From the NCBI GenBank assembly GCA_015680685.1, contig MNCI01008738.1:8870-33400 (forward strand): DNA of 24,531 nt, given 5' to 3'. The position numbers and the translations under genes were made by a program. Below are positions 10,721-21,766 of the stretch, in pieces; positions within the stretch are counted from its first letter, which is position 1; each line of letters begins with the position of its first letter. The stretch comes from Gnetum montanum (Eukaryota > Streptophyta > Gnetopsida > Gnetales > Gnetaceae). The notes under the pieces are model-generated. The model ran no database searches and was not told where the DNA came from. It saw only the letters and a program-made list of their open reading frames with translations.

Positions 10721-10772
10721 TGCATGTCACGTCTCATCACTAGCTGAGTGTAACCACCGACGAGATAAGGCA

Positions 10773-11095
10773 TTTAATAGTTATGTGTTACACATTGCAT
10801 ACTAATTCATGATTTTGTTGTGATTGCAGTGGGAAGCATGGGCTAGAAGTGGGACTATCTTCACCAAGGATGATGCATCAATACCACATAATGAGAATCA
10901 TTCATGCTTGTTGGATCTCTTCTCTTTCTCTCATTCTTTTGCTACCAAGAGGTGTTGGATGTCAATATTCTCCAAGGTATTCACTCTTCTCATGAACATC
11001 CAATTTTGTAAAAATTGTAATTCTGTACACTTGGGCACTCAAAGTTTGTATGTCTATTTCATCTAAGTCAATTTATGTAAGAGTCAATAATTCCA
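10773..11095. other. Extra segment present only in the 3' LTR of element A
   Basis: The 5' LTR has about 11 bases between GACAAGG and GCCAATATG, while the 3' LTR has about 325 more at this place. It contains TTGTTGTGATTGCAG followed by a short open frame (WEAWARSGTIFTKDD...), which resembles an intron end plus exon, but no family is recognised. It is either an insertion here or a deletion in the 5' copy. No clear target duplication was found. Confidence 0.5.
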
Positions 11096-11205
11096 TACCT
11101 ACCCAATATGTTATGTTGTAAAGAACTTGTTCTTCCACTTCTACACTCAAGGATGAGTTTTTATTTAGTCATGGGGGTATGATGAACCACAATATGTTGG
11201 CCCTG

Positions 11206-11252
11206 ATGTCGAGTACACAACATTAGAGCCACGACATTGCATACACGATGTC
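11206..11252. repeat. Decayed hairpin unit of 3' LTR A
   Basis: GATGTCGAGTACACAACAT and ACATTGCATACACGATGTC are the decayed counterparts of the perfect hairpin at 1134-1165. The second GATGTCACATAAGCGACATC unit of the 5' LTR is missing here. Confidence 0.65.
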
Positions 11253-11269
11253 GGAGCATCTACCCTAGG

Positions 11270-11279
11270 TCTATAAATA
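11270..11279 (+). promoter_or_regulatory. TATA box of 3' LTR A
   Basis: TCTATAAATA, identical to that of the 5' LTR. It points rightward toward the host gene 1.4 kb downstream, so read-out from this LTR could in principle reach that gene; nothing in the sequence shows that it does. Confidence 0.6.
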
Positions 11280-12012
11280 GCACGCCTAGGCTCCCATTTT
11301 GAGTTAGTTTTTAGTTTAGTTTTCAAGCAGAGTAGCGAAGCTCTTGCCATTTCTTTTCCTCCAAGTTAGAATATTTTCTAAGTGCCCAAAAAAGGAGTCT
11401 AAGTGTGTACAATTCTTTGTTCGAGCACTGATGTACCTGAGCATAGCAATGTGACGAAAATAAAATGAACTCTTTTGACAATCCTTGCAGCACTAAGAAT
11501 AGCTTAATATTTTTTTTATTGCATTTTACTTTCTTTCTCTTTATTTTAATGCATTTGAGTTAAGCAATTTATTTCTAGTAGTTAATGATCACAAGCACAA
11601 CCAATTCAAGCATTCATATAGTACTTGGTAACCCAACAACGCTTAACATTTGGTAGCCTAGCAATACTATACGTGTTCAAGATGTGACTAAGAAAGTGGG
11701 ACGGTTACTTGTGTTATGCTAGCTAGGCAATAGATGAATTAGATCTTCAATTACTTTATCTTTCATTTTTGTTGTAGGCAATCAAACTCATAAAATATAA
11801 AATAAGAAAAATCATATACCTAAATACACTTAAACCATACCCTTGAACTTCACAAGTATAGTTGGGAAGACAACAAACATTCTCAATGCCCATTTCACCT
11901 CCTATAAGAGTTAGTCATTGGATAATTATAGGTCCATGGAATTCGACCAAATCATGCATAACGCCTTAGTGATTTGTATAGTTGGCCGTAGGGGCTACCT
12001 CGTCGCTCATCA

Positions 12013-12716
12013 GAGTACTTCGCTACTCATTAACTTGATTTTTCATATTATCAATTGTAAGGTTGTACATATTCTTAAAATTGGAATGCTTTTTTTTTTC
12101 TATATTATTCTTGATATCTTCTACTCATTGTTAAGCATGTAATGTACTTTGAAATGCTTTTTATTAATATTTTTTTGGGGTCTAATATATTCATGAATTT
12201 CCTACTCCACAATTTTGTTGGAGTTAAGCATGTTTAAGTGCTTAAATAGCAAATTTACAAAGTAAACCTTTTAAATATCGGTTATTAAATAACTTGCATC
12301 ACATATAAAATTACAATGACTCTAAATTTATTTAAAGTACTATTGCTTGTTATATGCCATTATACCTAAAAAATGATCAAACTATGAATATGAAACAATT
12401 TCATGAATAGACATATAATTAAATCACATTACGATTGGTATTTGCAAGCGATGAGTAACTTAATAATGTGTAAGTCTTCAAGTCTTTTAATGCATTATAT
12501 TAGCTAAATGTCTTTGTTTAATTCTAATCAAAGTTATTTAGAAGTAGACACCCTTCCCTCTTTTTACTCGGTTTCAACAGAATATGGTTTACACTATATT
12601 TGGGACTTTTATTGCCCTTGCGGTCCGACATGAAATGCTTGTTTGAGGAGCATAGCAAATTCTTTTGGAACGGCCTGAAAGCAGTTGCGTGGATGCAAGC
12701 TCGCTGGAAATTCTAA
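12013..12716 (+). promoter_or_regulatory. Upstream region of the CCHC zinc-knuckle gene
   Basis: AT-rich and non-coding to about 12600, then clearly richer in GC toward the start codon (probable 5' UTR). A weak TATA-like ACTATATTTGGG lies at about 12591-12602. No other element is recognised. The right boundary is the ATG at 12717. Confidence 0.4.
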
Positions 12717-15700
12717 ATGGCGAACAAACGGCAGCGCCTAGCCAAGCGGCGCCACAAAGAGCAAAACCAGGATCAGCAGCAGCAGCACTACGGCGATGAT
12801 ACTCGCATTAGTAAAAGGAAGCGCGACAGAGAAGCAGACAGCGATGTCGCTGACAGGCACAACACGAAGAAGAAGAAGAAGCAGAAGAAAACAGAGAACA
12901 AAGCTGCCGTTAACAAGAAAGGTGGAACACATCGTCATCCGCTTCGAGTTCCGGGATCAAAACCTGGTGAAGGCTGCTTCTTCTGCTCATCCACGGAGCA
13001 CGTTGCCAAACTCTGCCCCGAAAAGGCTCGCCGTGATGTCAAAAAGGTTCGTCCGGTTTCCTTCTCCATTCGGACGACTTTTTCTTGTATACCGAGCTTT
13101 TTAAGAGATATTAGATATGAACGATAAACACTACGGGCTTACTAGCTCCTATGTTCCTCGCAGCTATAAGCAAATCTCTGAGGAGATTTTCGTTTCCAAT
13201 TTGTTTTGGAAGATATGATATTGAGGTGAACTAGTCACGTTTTGCTTATTTCGTAATCCATTTGTACATAATAACAGAATTTAGGCCCATTAATCCGAAT
13301 TTTGGCGGAGGAATTGAAGTCATGTTTATTCTTCCTCGGGTCCTACTTTTTAAAAAGGAACCGTAGCCTACTAGAAGAGCTCTCTTTACTGTATTGTTCG
13401 CATTGTTTTATTTGTTTTGACTTTGAAAGCTGAGTTGTACCCCATTGAATCTGCCTCCCCCTTTGTTTGAATTCTTATGTTTATTATGCATTTCTATAAT
13501 GTCATGTATTTATGCTCTATAAATCATTGCATTGATATTTGTTACAATTGAATGCTTTGTGACTATTTCAGGTATGTCTACTGTGTCGTGAGAGAGGGCA
13601 TACGTTAAAAAACTGCCCAAATGGGAAAGAAGAACAAGAAGTAAATCACTGTTACAACTGTGGCCAGACAGGCCATCGCCTAGCTCAATGTCCAGAACCA
13701 ATGCACGATGGTAACTTTGGCTTATCCTTTATATATGTGTTTTATTTGAAAGATTTTTGTATCAGTTAAAATTGGAGTTATATGTGGCTTCGAGAAACAT
13801 AAGTTTTGTTGAAAGCAAGTTGCACATGAACATGATTCTAGCGAACTTTGTAAAATACGAAGTTCTTGCAGATATTGTAATTCAAAACATGTTTATTTGG
13901 TTTGTTTCTACTCTTTTTGATGCAGTCATCAATATTTTAGTAAACGCATTGAGAGTATCACTATACTTAACTATAATTGGACTTCTGTGAATGTGTTATT
14001 GCAATCTTGACAGAGGAGCGGTACTTCTAACTATATTAAAAAGAGCCAAGCTACTTTTTAATGGTCTACTGTTCAAGAATCATTGCAACTAGATTGCTTC
14101 CTTATTTCTTTAAGATAACTTATTGTATTGTGCAAGCTTTGTGTTACAGGAGAAATTTATTTGACAACATGTTTTCCAATATGTTTTGATGAATACTTTG
14201 CCAGTTGTTTACCGTTTCGATAAACTTGCAAATTGGTTTCTTTTTAGGCTAAAAAATGTTTTAAAATGTCTTTTAAGCATCGAAATTTTGAAATGACAAT
14301 ATTTCAATGCATAGGAACAAGTAGTTGGTAACGACAGGTTGTCATTGAAAGAAAGATACTGACTGAAGCAGATCATTAGTTGGAACCATCAGTTGTGTAA
14401 TGACTGGTAGTCCTCATTACCTCAGTTTGTAAGTTCTTTAACTATTGAACTAGAAGAATGAGTTTGATTCCATGACTGGAGGCTAAGTCAACTAAGAGCC
14501 ACTGACTAGAAAATCATCAAGTTTGTATATCTTCAAGCCTTGGGTTCTCACGTCTTTTTCCTCATCACCAGATAGATGGAAAAGGACTTGGAAAGGCTTT
14601 TTCCGACACCTTTCTTTTATAACTTAGCTTGAAATATAGAACTCTGGATACTAAAGTAAATTATTCTAACATTCAACGTTTGGGCAGTAAAACTAACATG
14701 AAGCGGGGCAAAGGCGTAAGGCAAAACACTTTGTTTCAGAAACAAACAAGTATGTGATAAATTCATCCTTTTCTCCTGCATTATTGGAAAGCAGCGTGAA
14801 GCTCTTACCATTATAGCTTAGAGTAAAATGAGTTACCATACAATCATTCAGCATTGGCTTTAAGGTCTTTGAAAATAAGTGTTCTGTGTAGTTGAGGTTG
14901 GTCCTAAGATTATTGCTGTCTCCAGATAGTATCAGTATGTGTCATCTTGTCAGGTGAATTGTGCTTAGACTCTCACAATAAATAAAATATTTGTTGCTTT
15001 AAAGACCAAACCATTTAGGAATGTGCCTCAACCATGACATCTCATTTGCTGGTTCTGTTATGGAAACATGCTCTGCTTTTATAGTTGATAAGGTCACATC
15101 AAATTGCTTTTGCAACCAAGTAGTCATTTATCATGAGGATATAGACTGCAGTGGATTTTCTGCTGTTTTACAATCAATGCTACATGTACAGGTATAGCCA
15201 ATAGATTCCAAACACGATCCTTGGAAGCATAGTGTGCCCTGGTACATGAATACCCATTTGACTACTTCTCAACAAGTTTTGATAGTTCATGAATTTTCAA
15301 AGAAGTCCTGTGACATAGCAGTGCTTGATCTATTGCAGATAATGACATACAACAGAGTTTCAGACTACTAACTCCTCATGGGAAAGGCACTGACATCATG
15401 CCATTATCCTATTCTGCATAAGGACAGCTTTCTTTAGAAAGCTGAGATGCACTGCAGTGGGGAGTAGAAGCATATGTGCAATTGTGCTTTTTAGATCATT
15501 CAAGAACATTAGCTTTGTTGAATCCTTATTTACGTAGTGCTTATTTTTACAGTAATAAGAATCGGTATCATGAAGACCAGACTTATGTTGTGTTAGCTTT
15601 AAGCTTGTAACTACACCCATCCTCGAACTTCTAATCTCTAACATGTGGAAGTAACTGCCAAACCCACATGGCTTGCAAAGCTATAAAAATATTCTTTAAA

Positions 15701-17969
15701 GTAGGCCTAGTGTTGGATTCATAATGTCAATGAGGTATGGCGTGTTGATAAGGCTTTGTTTTGACCATTTGAGGAATTTAATAGAAATTATTGATTTCTG
15801 ACATAGCAACATTAACTTTTGTTATATGATTGGCATGTGTTAGAGGATATAAATATTTTTCTGTTCTTTTGTTTTGCATAACAGGAGGAACAACATTTGC
15901 AAAATGTTTCCTCTGCAAAGAATCTGGACATTTGAGCAGAAATTGTCCATCAAATGCTCGTGGGGTTTATCCGAAGGTATGAGAATTCAAAAATAACTTT
16001 CATGTGTTTTGCATACTTTTATTTTGGTTTTCCTTGGGAACAAAATAAAATTATTGTGGTTTGATGTCTTTTTATTTTCATATGTATCATTTAATATTAA
16101 AATGAGATTGAGTTTTCATGCATACATAAACACTTGCAATTTGCTTATCTTAATAATTGTATGGAATTGTTTTATCTTATAAGTCTCTTCCCAAAATTTT
16201 CCAGCATAATTTAGACCATTAAAATCATTGCAGTTATGGGTTTTGGTCAGTCTTTATGGAAAATCAACTGAAACAAGAAGGAATGAAAGAAATTAGGTCA
16301 AGCAGCAGTTAAACTTCAAATTTTCCGTATTATAATGGAGTCAATTGCAATTTTCACAATCGATGTCTTTTCTTTTTCATTCTTTGTTTTTTTTATTTGG
16401 TTCATTCTTTGAGCAAGTGGTTTTTCTAAGGAAATACCGACAACTTTTCAAGTAGGGCAATGTGCAAAGGAATTAAACAAGCATATATCATTCCAAAGGG
16501 CATGTTGAGGCATGTGCCACCTTGGAACTTTGTAAAAATATGCTTTCAGGGACTATGGTGTCCAGTAGACAGCTGGCCGTAGAAAATATTTGTCAAATCC
16601 TTTGTTTACTTTAATGGGTTAGCCCATATTGTTGAGATCATCATCATCATCTTAGCCTTGTCCCTAGAAAATGAAGTTGGCTATATGAGTTCTTTTTTGT
16701 GATTTGCCTCTATGAAGAGCTAGATCTCTGTTTATTTGCAATTTCTTCAAATCATCTGTGATTGTTGCCCATCATATTGTTAGGATAAAGGCATCAAAAT
16801 GATGTTATAACAAGCTTACCATATTCAAGATTCTTAAAGTGAAGATTTTAAAGCTGCTCAGGAGACTTTTATATAATCAGATTTTAAGACTTACAGAATA
16901 AGATTCTTTAAAGTCATGCATCGGAAGGGACTTTATAAGGGGTACCTTTGAAATCGGAAGAGAAAAAGCTTTTGTACGTAAGCATGCAATGTATGATTCT
17001 ATCCAGAACATATGCCCTTTTATTTATAGTATCACGAAGATCATCCCGCAATTCGTACATAGAAATTAGATTCCAGTTAACAAAATTAAATTATTTTTTA
17101 TTTTCAACCTATACAGAATTTCATATTTTAAGTTTGTAAATATTTAGACTTTCTTTTAAAACCTTTTCTTTAGTTAGAACATGGCTGTATGGAGCCTTTT
17201 TAGCAATACGATTTTCGTTCGGTTCTGCCATAACAACCGCCCTTTTTCAAACCTTTTCTATTCTTTAGATAAGAACTTTTATGTGCTTATTTTATTTTGT
17301 TTATCGTTTAACTTGAACCTGTAATTTATTCGGTTCACACAATCTTTTGCCCTTAGAATACCCTCAATATTTTTGCAAATATCTCAATTATAATGGCCAA
17401 TTATCCCAAGCAAATTATACAGGTACAAATTCTCCAAATATTTCGCCCAGGACAATTAATCCATGTCTCATCTGATCATTCCAGTTTCCACTAATATTTC
17501 CAATTTTAGCTGTAACAGCATCCATTCTCTAACTCTGTAAGCTGAAATTTATTATGATATAAAGCTGGAGGAATTTATTATAGCTAAAGCTTATTTTTAA
17601 TATAAACAGGGAGGCTCATGTAAAATATGCGGGGCTGTAACACACCTTGCAAAAGAATGTCCAGATAAAAAGGCTTCTGGCAATCGGGCTACGGTAAAAT
17701 TAAAAATATGTAAGTGATCTCCGGAATCTTGCATGGTAATTTCTTAGCTTTGGAAGTGGCGTTTTCCTAAACTTTTATCTGATACAAATTTAGTAATTTT
17801 GGAAAATCATGAATGTTTTTCTTTTTGTTCCTCAGCAACGGAACCTCCAGCACAATCTAAACCTGGAGAGAAGGGACAACGGATTGTTTTCTGTAGTGGG
17901 GATGACTTGGAGGATGATTTTATTTCTACTGATGGCAAAGATTTGACATCTCTATACGGGGGAGAATAA
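12717..17969 (+). CDS. Zinc knuckle (CCHC) protein, ZCCHC9-like, five exons
   Basis: Exons 12717-13046, 13572-13710, 15885-15976, 17610-17709 and 17836-17969; all introns are GT-AG and phases match, giving 264 residues (human ZCCHC9 is of similar length). The start is firm: an in-frame TAA directly precedes ATG and the context AAATGGC is good. Residues 1-80 are basic and Gln-rich with likely nuclear signals (KRKRDR 33-38, lysine run 51-58). Five CX2CX4HX4C knuckles follow: 87-100, 112-125, 137-150, 164-177 and 191-204. CFLCKESGHLSRNC, the RGVYPKGGSCKICG link and GDDLEDDF near the C-terminus are typical of plant and animal ZCCHC9-type proteins. Known for the family: single-stranded nucleic acid binding in the nucleus or nucleolus; the precise role in plants is not settled. 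Exon 4 ends at the strong donor GTAAGT (17710); an alternative donor after GCTACG (17694) would shift the frame. The C-terminus looks shortened (see 17970-18110). Confidence 0.92.
13047..13571 (+). other. Intron 1 of the zinc-knuckle gene
   Basis: 525 bases, phase 0, donor GTTCGT and acceptor TTTCAG. Nothing else recognised inside. Confidence 0.85.
13711..15884 (+). other. Intron 2 of the zinc-knuckle gene
   Basis: 2174 bases, phase 1, donor GTAACT, acceptor ATAACAG. It separates knuckles 3 and 4. Read on both strands, no transposon terminus, RNA gene or convincing exon is visible; the short open frames are chance. Confidence 0.85.
15977..17609 (+). other. Intron 3 of the zinc-knuckle gene
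   Basis: 1633 bases, phase 0, donor GTATGA, acceptor AAACAG. It lies between knuckles 4 and 5. AT-rich, no recognised element. Confidence 0.85.
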
Positions 17970-18110
17970 TGAAATGGAAGCAGATGAGTCGGTTCCTTTC
18001 AAGAAGAAGCATGCTAGGAACTTATAAACGAGAGGAAATAACAAAACCGGTGAAACTGAAAAATCAGTTATGAAGAAAATTGTCAACTGTTTTTCCAGTA
18101 TTGTTTTTGA
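17970..18110 (+). pseudogene. Probable eroded C-terminal tail of the zinc-knuckle protein, now 3' UTR
   Basis: Just past the stop, the frame one base away from the gene's frame reads ENNEMEADESVPFKKKHARN (from 17962), then a TAA at 18025-18027, then TRGNNKTGETEKSVMKKIVN to about 18087. Acidic then Lys-rich sequence ending in a KVVNF-like motif is the usual end of this family. It seems that an indel near the G run 17958-17962 plus a stop has cut the tail. An alternative is that this is a simple 3' UTR with chance resemblance. Confidence 0.5.
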
Positions 18111-18120
18111 CACTGCAACA

Positions 18121-19077
18121 ATGCATGGTATCCCTTTTTGCATTGCCCAGGCGCGTTTGTAAATGGAAATTCCTGGATATGCTTTTGTATACACTTTTGA
18201 AAATAGTTGTAAGGTTATTTTTTAAATGGCTGAGATATTTTGCACTAGTGTTAAAGCTACGCCCTACTACTTCATGTTGTTTTAGTTGAATATTTTTGAC
18301 CATCTGGATCTTGAGGAAAACAAGTCCTGTTACCTTCCATTCAACACGAATCTTAAATCTTTCTTAAATATAAGGTATGGGAGGACAAACTCCAAATCTG
18401 GATATCCATTTCAATTTTTACCAAACTGAAATTGTTCTTTAAATGAGGTGGACCTTATAGACTTATTGTATCTGTTGAGTTTCAAAAAAAATTTCACGAG
18501 GCTTATGTGTCTTAGTAGTGACTACTAATATTGAATTTTTTTATAAATCACGTCTTAGCCAACAAATTACATACATATAACATATGCAGGTATTAGAGAA
18601 GGTAATTTACAAGTCCAATCAAACAGCTCTTATACATACATTTTTTATTAGAAATTTTAGCTATTTAATTTTTTATAATTATTTTGTTATGAAATGGGTG
18701 GATACATGAAATTTTAACCGTGACCAGTGTTTGATGCGTGTATTATTCAATGGTTAAGCTTACTATTGTGACGGTATTTTATAGGGTATGTATCATAAAA
18801 TTTTCTTTCAAGGTAGCGATATGTTTTCAGTTTAGAAAAATCTTAGCATTCTAAGGTATTTTCATTACCTATCATCTTTTTCCTGATCTTAAAATTTGAA
18901 TTTTTGTAAAGAGAAAAGATTCTCAGCCAAAATATAGATATATAGAATAAATATATCGCTAATCTAGCATATGAAGATTTATGTATATTTATGCATGTTT
19001 ATTTAATGTAATTGAAGATAGGTATGAAATAACTACTACTAGAATTAGAACACATGGAATAACTTATAAATTTGAAG
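18121..19077. other. AT-rich intergenic DNA, nothing recognised
   Basis: 3' UTR and intergenic sequence. No clear polyadenylation signal, repeat or coding frame is evident on either strand. Confidence 0.6.
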
Positions 19078-20570
19078 TTACCTCAGGTTTGCATTAAGTC
19101 TCTGCACTCTTATGGATGAAATAAGGAAACCTAGTATGAAATTCCAACAAATATTACTTCTAAAATAAAAAGTTGAAATACTTTTAGAATTCGAAGACAT
19201 GAAATTAGAAAAAGATATGGAGAATACATAGAATTTAATAATCTCTATTGCTCCTAGTGTATCTTGGTGTTGCATAACCACCACTGTGGCTTCTTCTCCT
19301 ATTTCTAGCATGACCTAGAATGATGTAGCATTCCTTGATATTTGTTGTGCCTAATCGTCATCTTCTCCTACTTACAATGAGACTTAACCACTAGTTGGTC
19401 CTATTGATACTACAAGTCTGTTTGGATTGTCCCTCACTTTGTACATACTGGAGGTTTCTCTATTTCTAAAGCTTATAGTTTCAACTATTTGTTGCATGTG
19501 GCTCATGGAGGATCTGTAGTCTTGTTATGCTAGTGGAACACTTGGTCCTAGTCGATCACCAGCTAGTGTTGATCCATTGGTTCTTGCTTGCACTTGTCTC
19601 GAGACTGGGACATTTCTTGTTAGTGTGGATCTTGCAACTCCCTCAATGCCTGCTAGCTCTCTACATGATCTTTCTTGGGAGGCACTAGCTTTGAGATCTT
19701 AGCATAGGATGCATTTTGGACTTTTCGAAGGATATCATTAGTATATCCCAAAATTCTTGCTTGTTTGCACACTCTTCTGATGAGGCAAGGGAATGGTAAT
19801 GTGAGTTTCCTTGTCTTCTTTTTCTCAAATCTCCTTTGGATTTCTAAGAACAATAGATGAGTCATATTTGCTTGAAATTTCTCCATGAGGATGGCACTTC
19901 CTTTAGCAACATAGGTGAAGATTCTATTTAGTCTATTAGTTGGGAAGATGTGATAGGTCTCGATCTTGAAATAGATCTTTTCTTCAGTATAAAATCCATT
20001 GTATTCATTTTTAGTTGTTTTATAAGCCCTTTGTAGTCATAGCTTTTTTGCATCTATGTCGGACCTTGTAGATATCTATGCAATGTTGGCTTCAACGTTA
20101 AGAAGATTTAGTGCCTTGGCTATTACCTCTACTAAATATGGCACTGTGATTCCTTCAATCTTGACAGTGGCATCATCTTGTTTATTCTTCCAGAATTGAT
20201 ATACTTTTTCTAGGTACCATTCACCATTATATGATAGTGTGGGTTAAAGAGGAGAGGCTTAAAGTTTCTCTCAAATAGAAGTAGGTGCAATCTCCATGAA
20301 TGGTCCAAAATTAAGTTCCATAATGACTATGGACATGATGGATTTCTCTGTGATAGCTTGGAGGCACTCATTCAACAACATGGGGCATTGTCCTTCCTCT
20401 TGAGCAGGCAGCGCTTTAGCTTTAACTTGTGTAGATTGCTCCATCGCAGGTGTAGGCTGATGAATGTTGAAAAATTGGATCTCTTGCTTAGCTTATGGGG
20501 TTTGCTCTCTAGCTTGTCCTCTTGCTTTAGGTTTCTTGCCCCTTTGTTGTGAGGGTCCTTTAGAAGCCAT
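19078..20570 (-). pseudogene. Decayed long reading frame of unknown family, probably retroelement-derived
   Basis: Read on the minus strand from ATG at 20570 (MASKGPSQQRGKKPKARGQ), one frame continues to 19653 with only six stops in about 300 codons, far fewer than chance in DNA this AT-rich. Inside are ordered segments such as YNGEWYLEKVYQFWKNKQDD, TVPYLVEVIAKALNLLNVEA, YHIFPTNRLNRIFTYVAKGS and LPFPCLIRRVCKQARILGYT. After 19653 the frame continues with more stops, rich in Gln, to about 19330, then shifts (MLEIGEEATVVVMQHQDT at 19311). No catalytic motif or zinc finger is visible. I do not recognise the family. The basic start and Gln-rich end would suit a gag-like or plant-specific transposon protein. 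Confidence 0.6.
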
Positions 20571-21486
20571 CTACAATCATAAAGAATTCATTTATGGTTA
20601 TTCAAGGATTTCGAATAAATTTCTAATGGTTCATAATCCTCTTCCAGGTCCTTGGATTTAATCAAAATCTATCTTTATTACTTCCTTTTAACTTCTATTA
20701 GGATTGCAGAGTTATAAAAACTTGAAAAGAAACCCTTAATTGTTGTAATTTTTTAAATGTTTTTGTTCTTTGTGACCTCACAAAATTGTTATTTTCATGT
20801 TTAATGTGTATTTGAATGGTTTATTAGGAAGAATAGCAAAGTTTATTAGCTTTTAGTCAGTTATTTAGTTCAAATGTGATTAGTTATTATTGTTCTTACC
20901 CTTAATATATTCTTCTAGGCATTAGAAAAATTTAACACAGATCACACGCAACACTCTCCCCCATGACTGAGTTGGTCACTCTATGATCAAGAGGGTTCAA
21001 GAATCATGCAAATCGGAGCTTCGATGAGGAAGTTATGAAGCTCTAAAATTTGGTTGCTAGAGGATTAGAAAAACAACATTAACTCCATTTGTATGAATGA
21101 GAAAAATGAAAATTTTGCTAACTTCCATGTGTATATATAGGGGTTTATAACAAATCCATCATAGATACAACATCATCAATGCAATGTCGCAGGGCATCAT
21201 ACATCATAGCTACAATATCACCATTAAAATTTTCTATATTTTAAGCTATTTTCAATGGAAAAGTTAAGTGAAATGGATAGTCTAGAAGGTATAAAGGTGT
21301 TACAAAGGGTTCTTGATCATGGATGATGCTTAGAATATATGAATTTATCGTTAAAAGTGTGGGAAAGAAGGAATCTAGGCCAAGTAAGTTGATTAGGTCT
21401 TTAGAAGATGGTTAGTAGAATTTGCCAAATGTATGATCAAAGAGGAATGTATAGGAAAGTAACAATTCACACATAAGTGTCCTTGG
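20571..21486 (-). other. Upstream DNA of the minus-strand frame, possible LTR-like promoter
   Basis: On the minus strand CTATATATAC (21131-21140) is a TATA-like site about 560 bases before the ATG at 20570. Upstream of it are ATGTTG/GATGTATGATG pieces (21150-21230), somewhat like the hairpin regions of the other LTRs. A purine run CATGGGGGAGAG is present near 20955-20968. No LTR ends or primer site could be fixed. Confidence 0.35.
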
Positions 21487-21766
21487 TGTAGGAACACCTC
21501 TCTCAATTTCCTTGTGGTTGCCCTACAAGTTATTTTTGCAAGTTTCAAGCTTGAAGAAAACTTAGATGAGTGTATCCTATTTTTGTGTGTCTTCTTGTGT
21601 TGATTTTGTTAATGATGATTTCTAGATGTTTTAGCATGTTTCGGGGTGTTTTGGACTCATTTTCATGAGTTTAAGGGGTTCTAGAGTCTATGGGAACTTA
21701 TTTGGAGACATCTAGAGGTTTCAGATATCAAAACAAGCATTTTTGTGTTTGGCCCTTACAAGTGGA

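Larger units (their letters stand above)
9988..10739 (-). mobile_element. Antisense solo LTR (element F), C-family, with 5-bp target duplication
   Basis: Ends are TGATGAG at 9988 and CTCATCA at 10739. Direct repeats CTAGC flank it at 9983-9987 and 10740-10744. The first 150 bases are nearly identical to the reverse complement of the last 150 bases of LTR C (about 23415-23563), which sets the orientation as minus. The right end matches the LTR start of C (CGCGATAT...GCGG motifs then CTCATCA). No internal region fits between the ends unless it is hidden in the N gap, whose size may be only nominal. Inserted in the 3' LTR of element A. Confidence 0.85.
918..12012 (+). mobile_element. Decayed Athila-like Ty3 LTR retrotransposon (element A), with nested insertions
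   Basis: Order on the + strand: 5' LTR (right part 918-1967), tRNA-Asp primer site, gag, protease, RT, RNase H, integrase, a long non-coding 3' region, then the 3' LTR ending at 12012 with CTCATCA. Integrase after RNase H is the Ty3 order. The Asp primer site and the RT wording near the catalytic box point to the Athila clade. Frames carry many stops and at least two frameshifts, so no protein can be made. Element B interrupts the 5' LTR and solo LTR F the 3' LTR. The base after 12012 begins GAGTA, a possible target duplication whose partner lies outside the window. Confidence 0.85.
9921..12012 (+). repeat. 3' LTR of element A (left limit uncertain), interrupted
   Basis: Similarity to 918-1967 begins at AACCCTAT (9921), pauses at 9987, resumes at 10740 after solo LTR F, and runs to CTCATCA at 12006-12012, apart from an extra segment of about 325 bp (10773-11095). 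TATA box 11270-11279, AATAAA 11459-11464. The true left end lies left of 9921 because the 5' LTR match is cut there by element B. Confidence 0.8.

Noticed and set aside
10093-10805. Several open frames of about 200 residues on both strands
   Set aside because: They consist almost wholly of undetermined residues from the N gap.
12738-12938. Open frame on the minus strand inside exon 1 and a second + frame at 12796
   Set aside because: Shadows of the Lys/Gln-rich exon 1; the minus frame is a leucine-rich reverse reading of Lys/Gln codons.
17694-17700. Exon 4 donor directly after GCTACG
   Set aside because: The donor GTAAGT at 17710 is stronger and gives a frame that joins exon 5 with the conserved GDDLEDDF motif.
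20955-20968. Purine run CATGGGGGAGAG (minus strand) as a polypurine tract with an LTR start TGTTGCG
   Set aside because: No second LTR copy or matching end was found, and it would place the start of the minus-strand frame inside the LTR.
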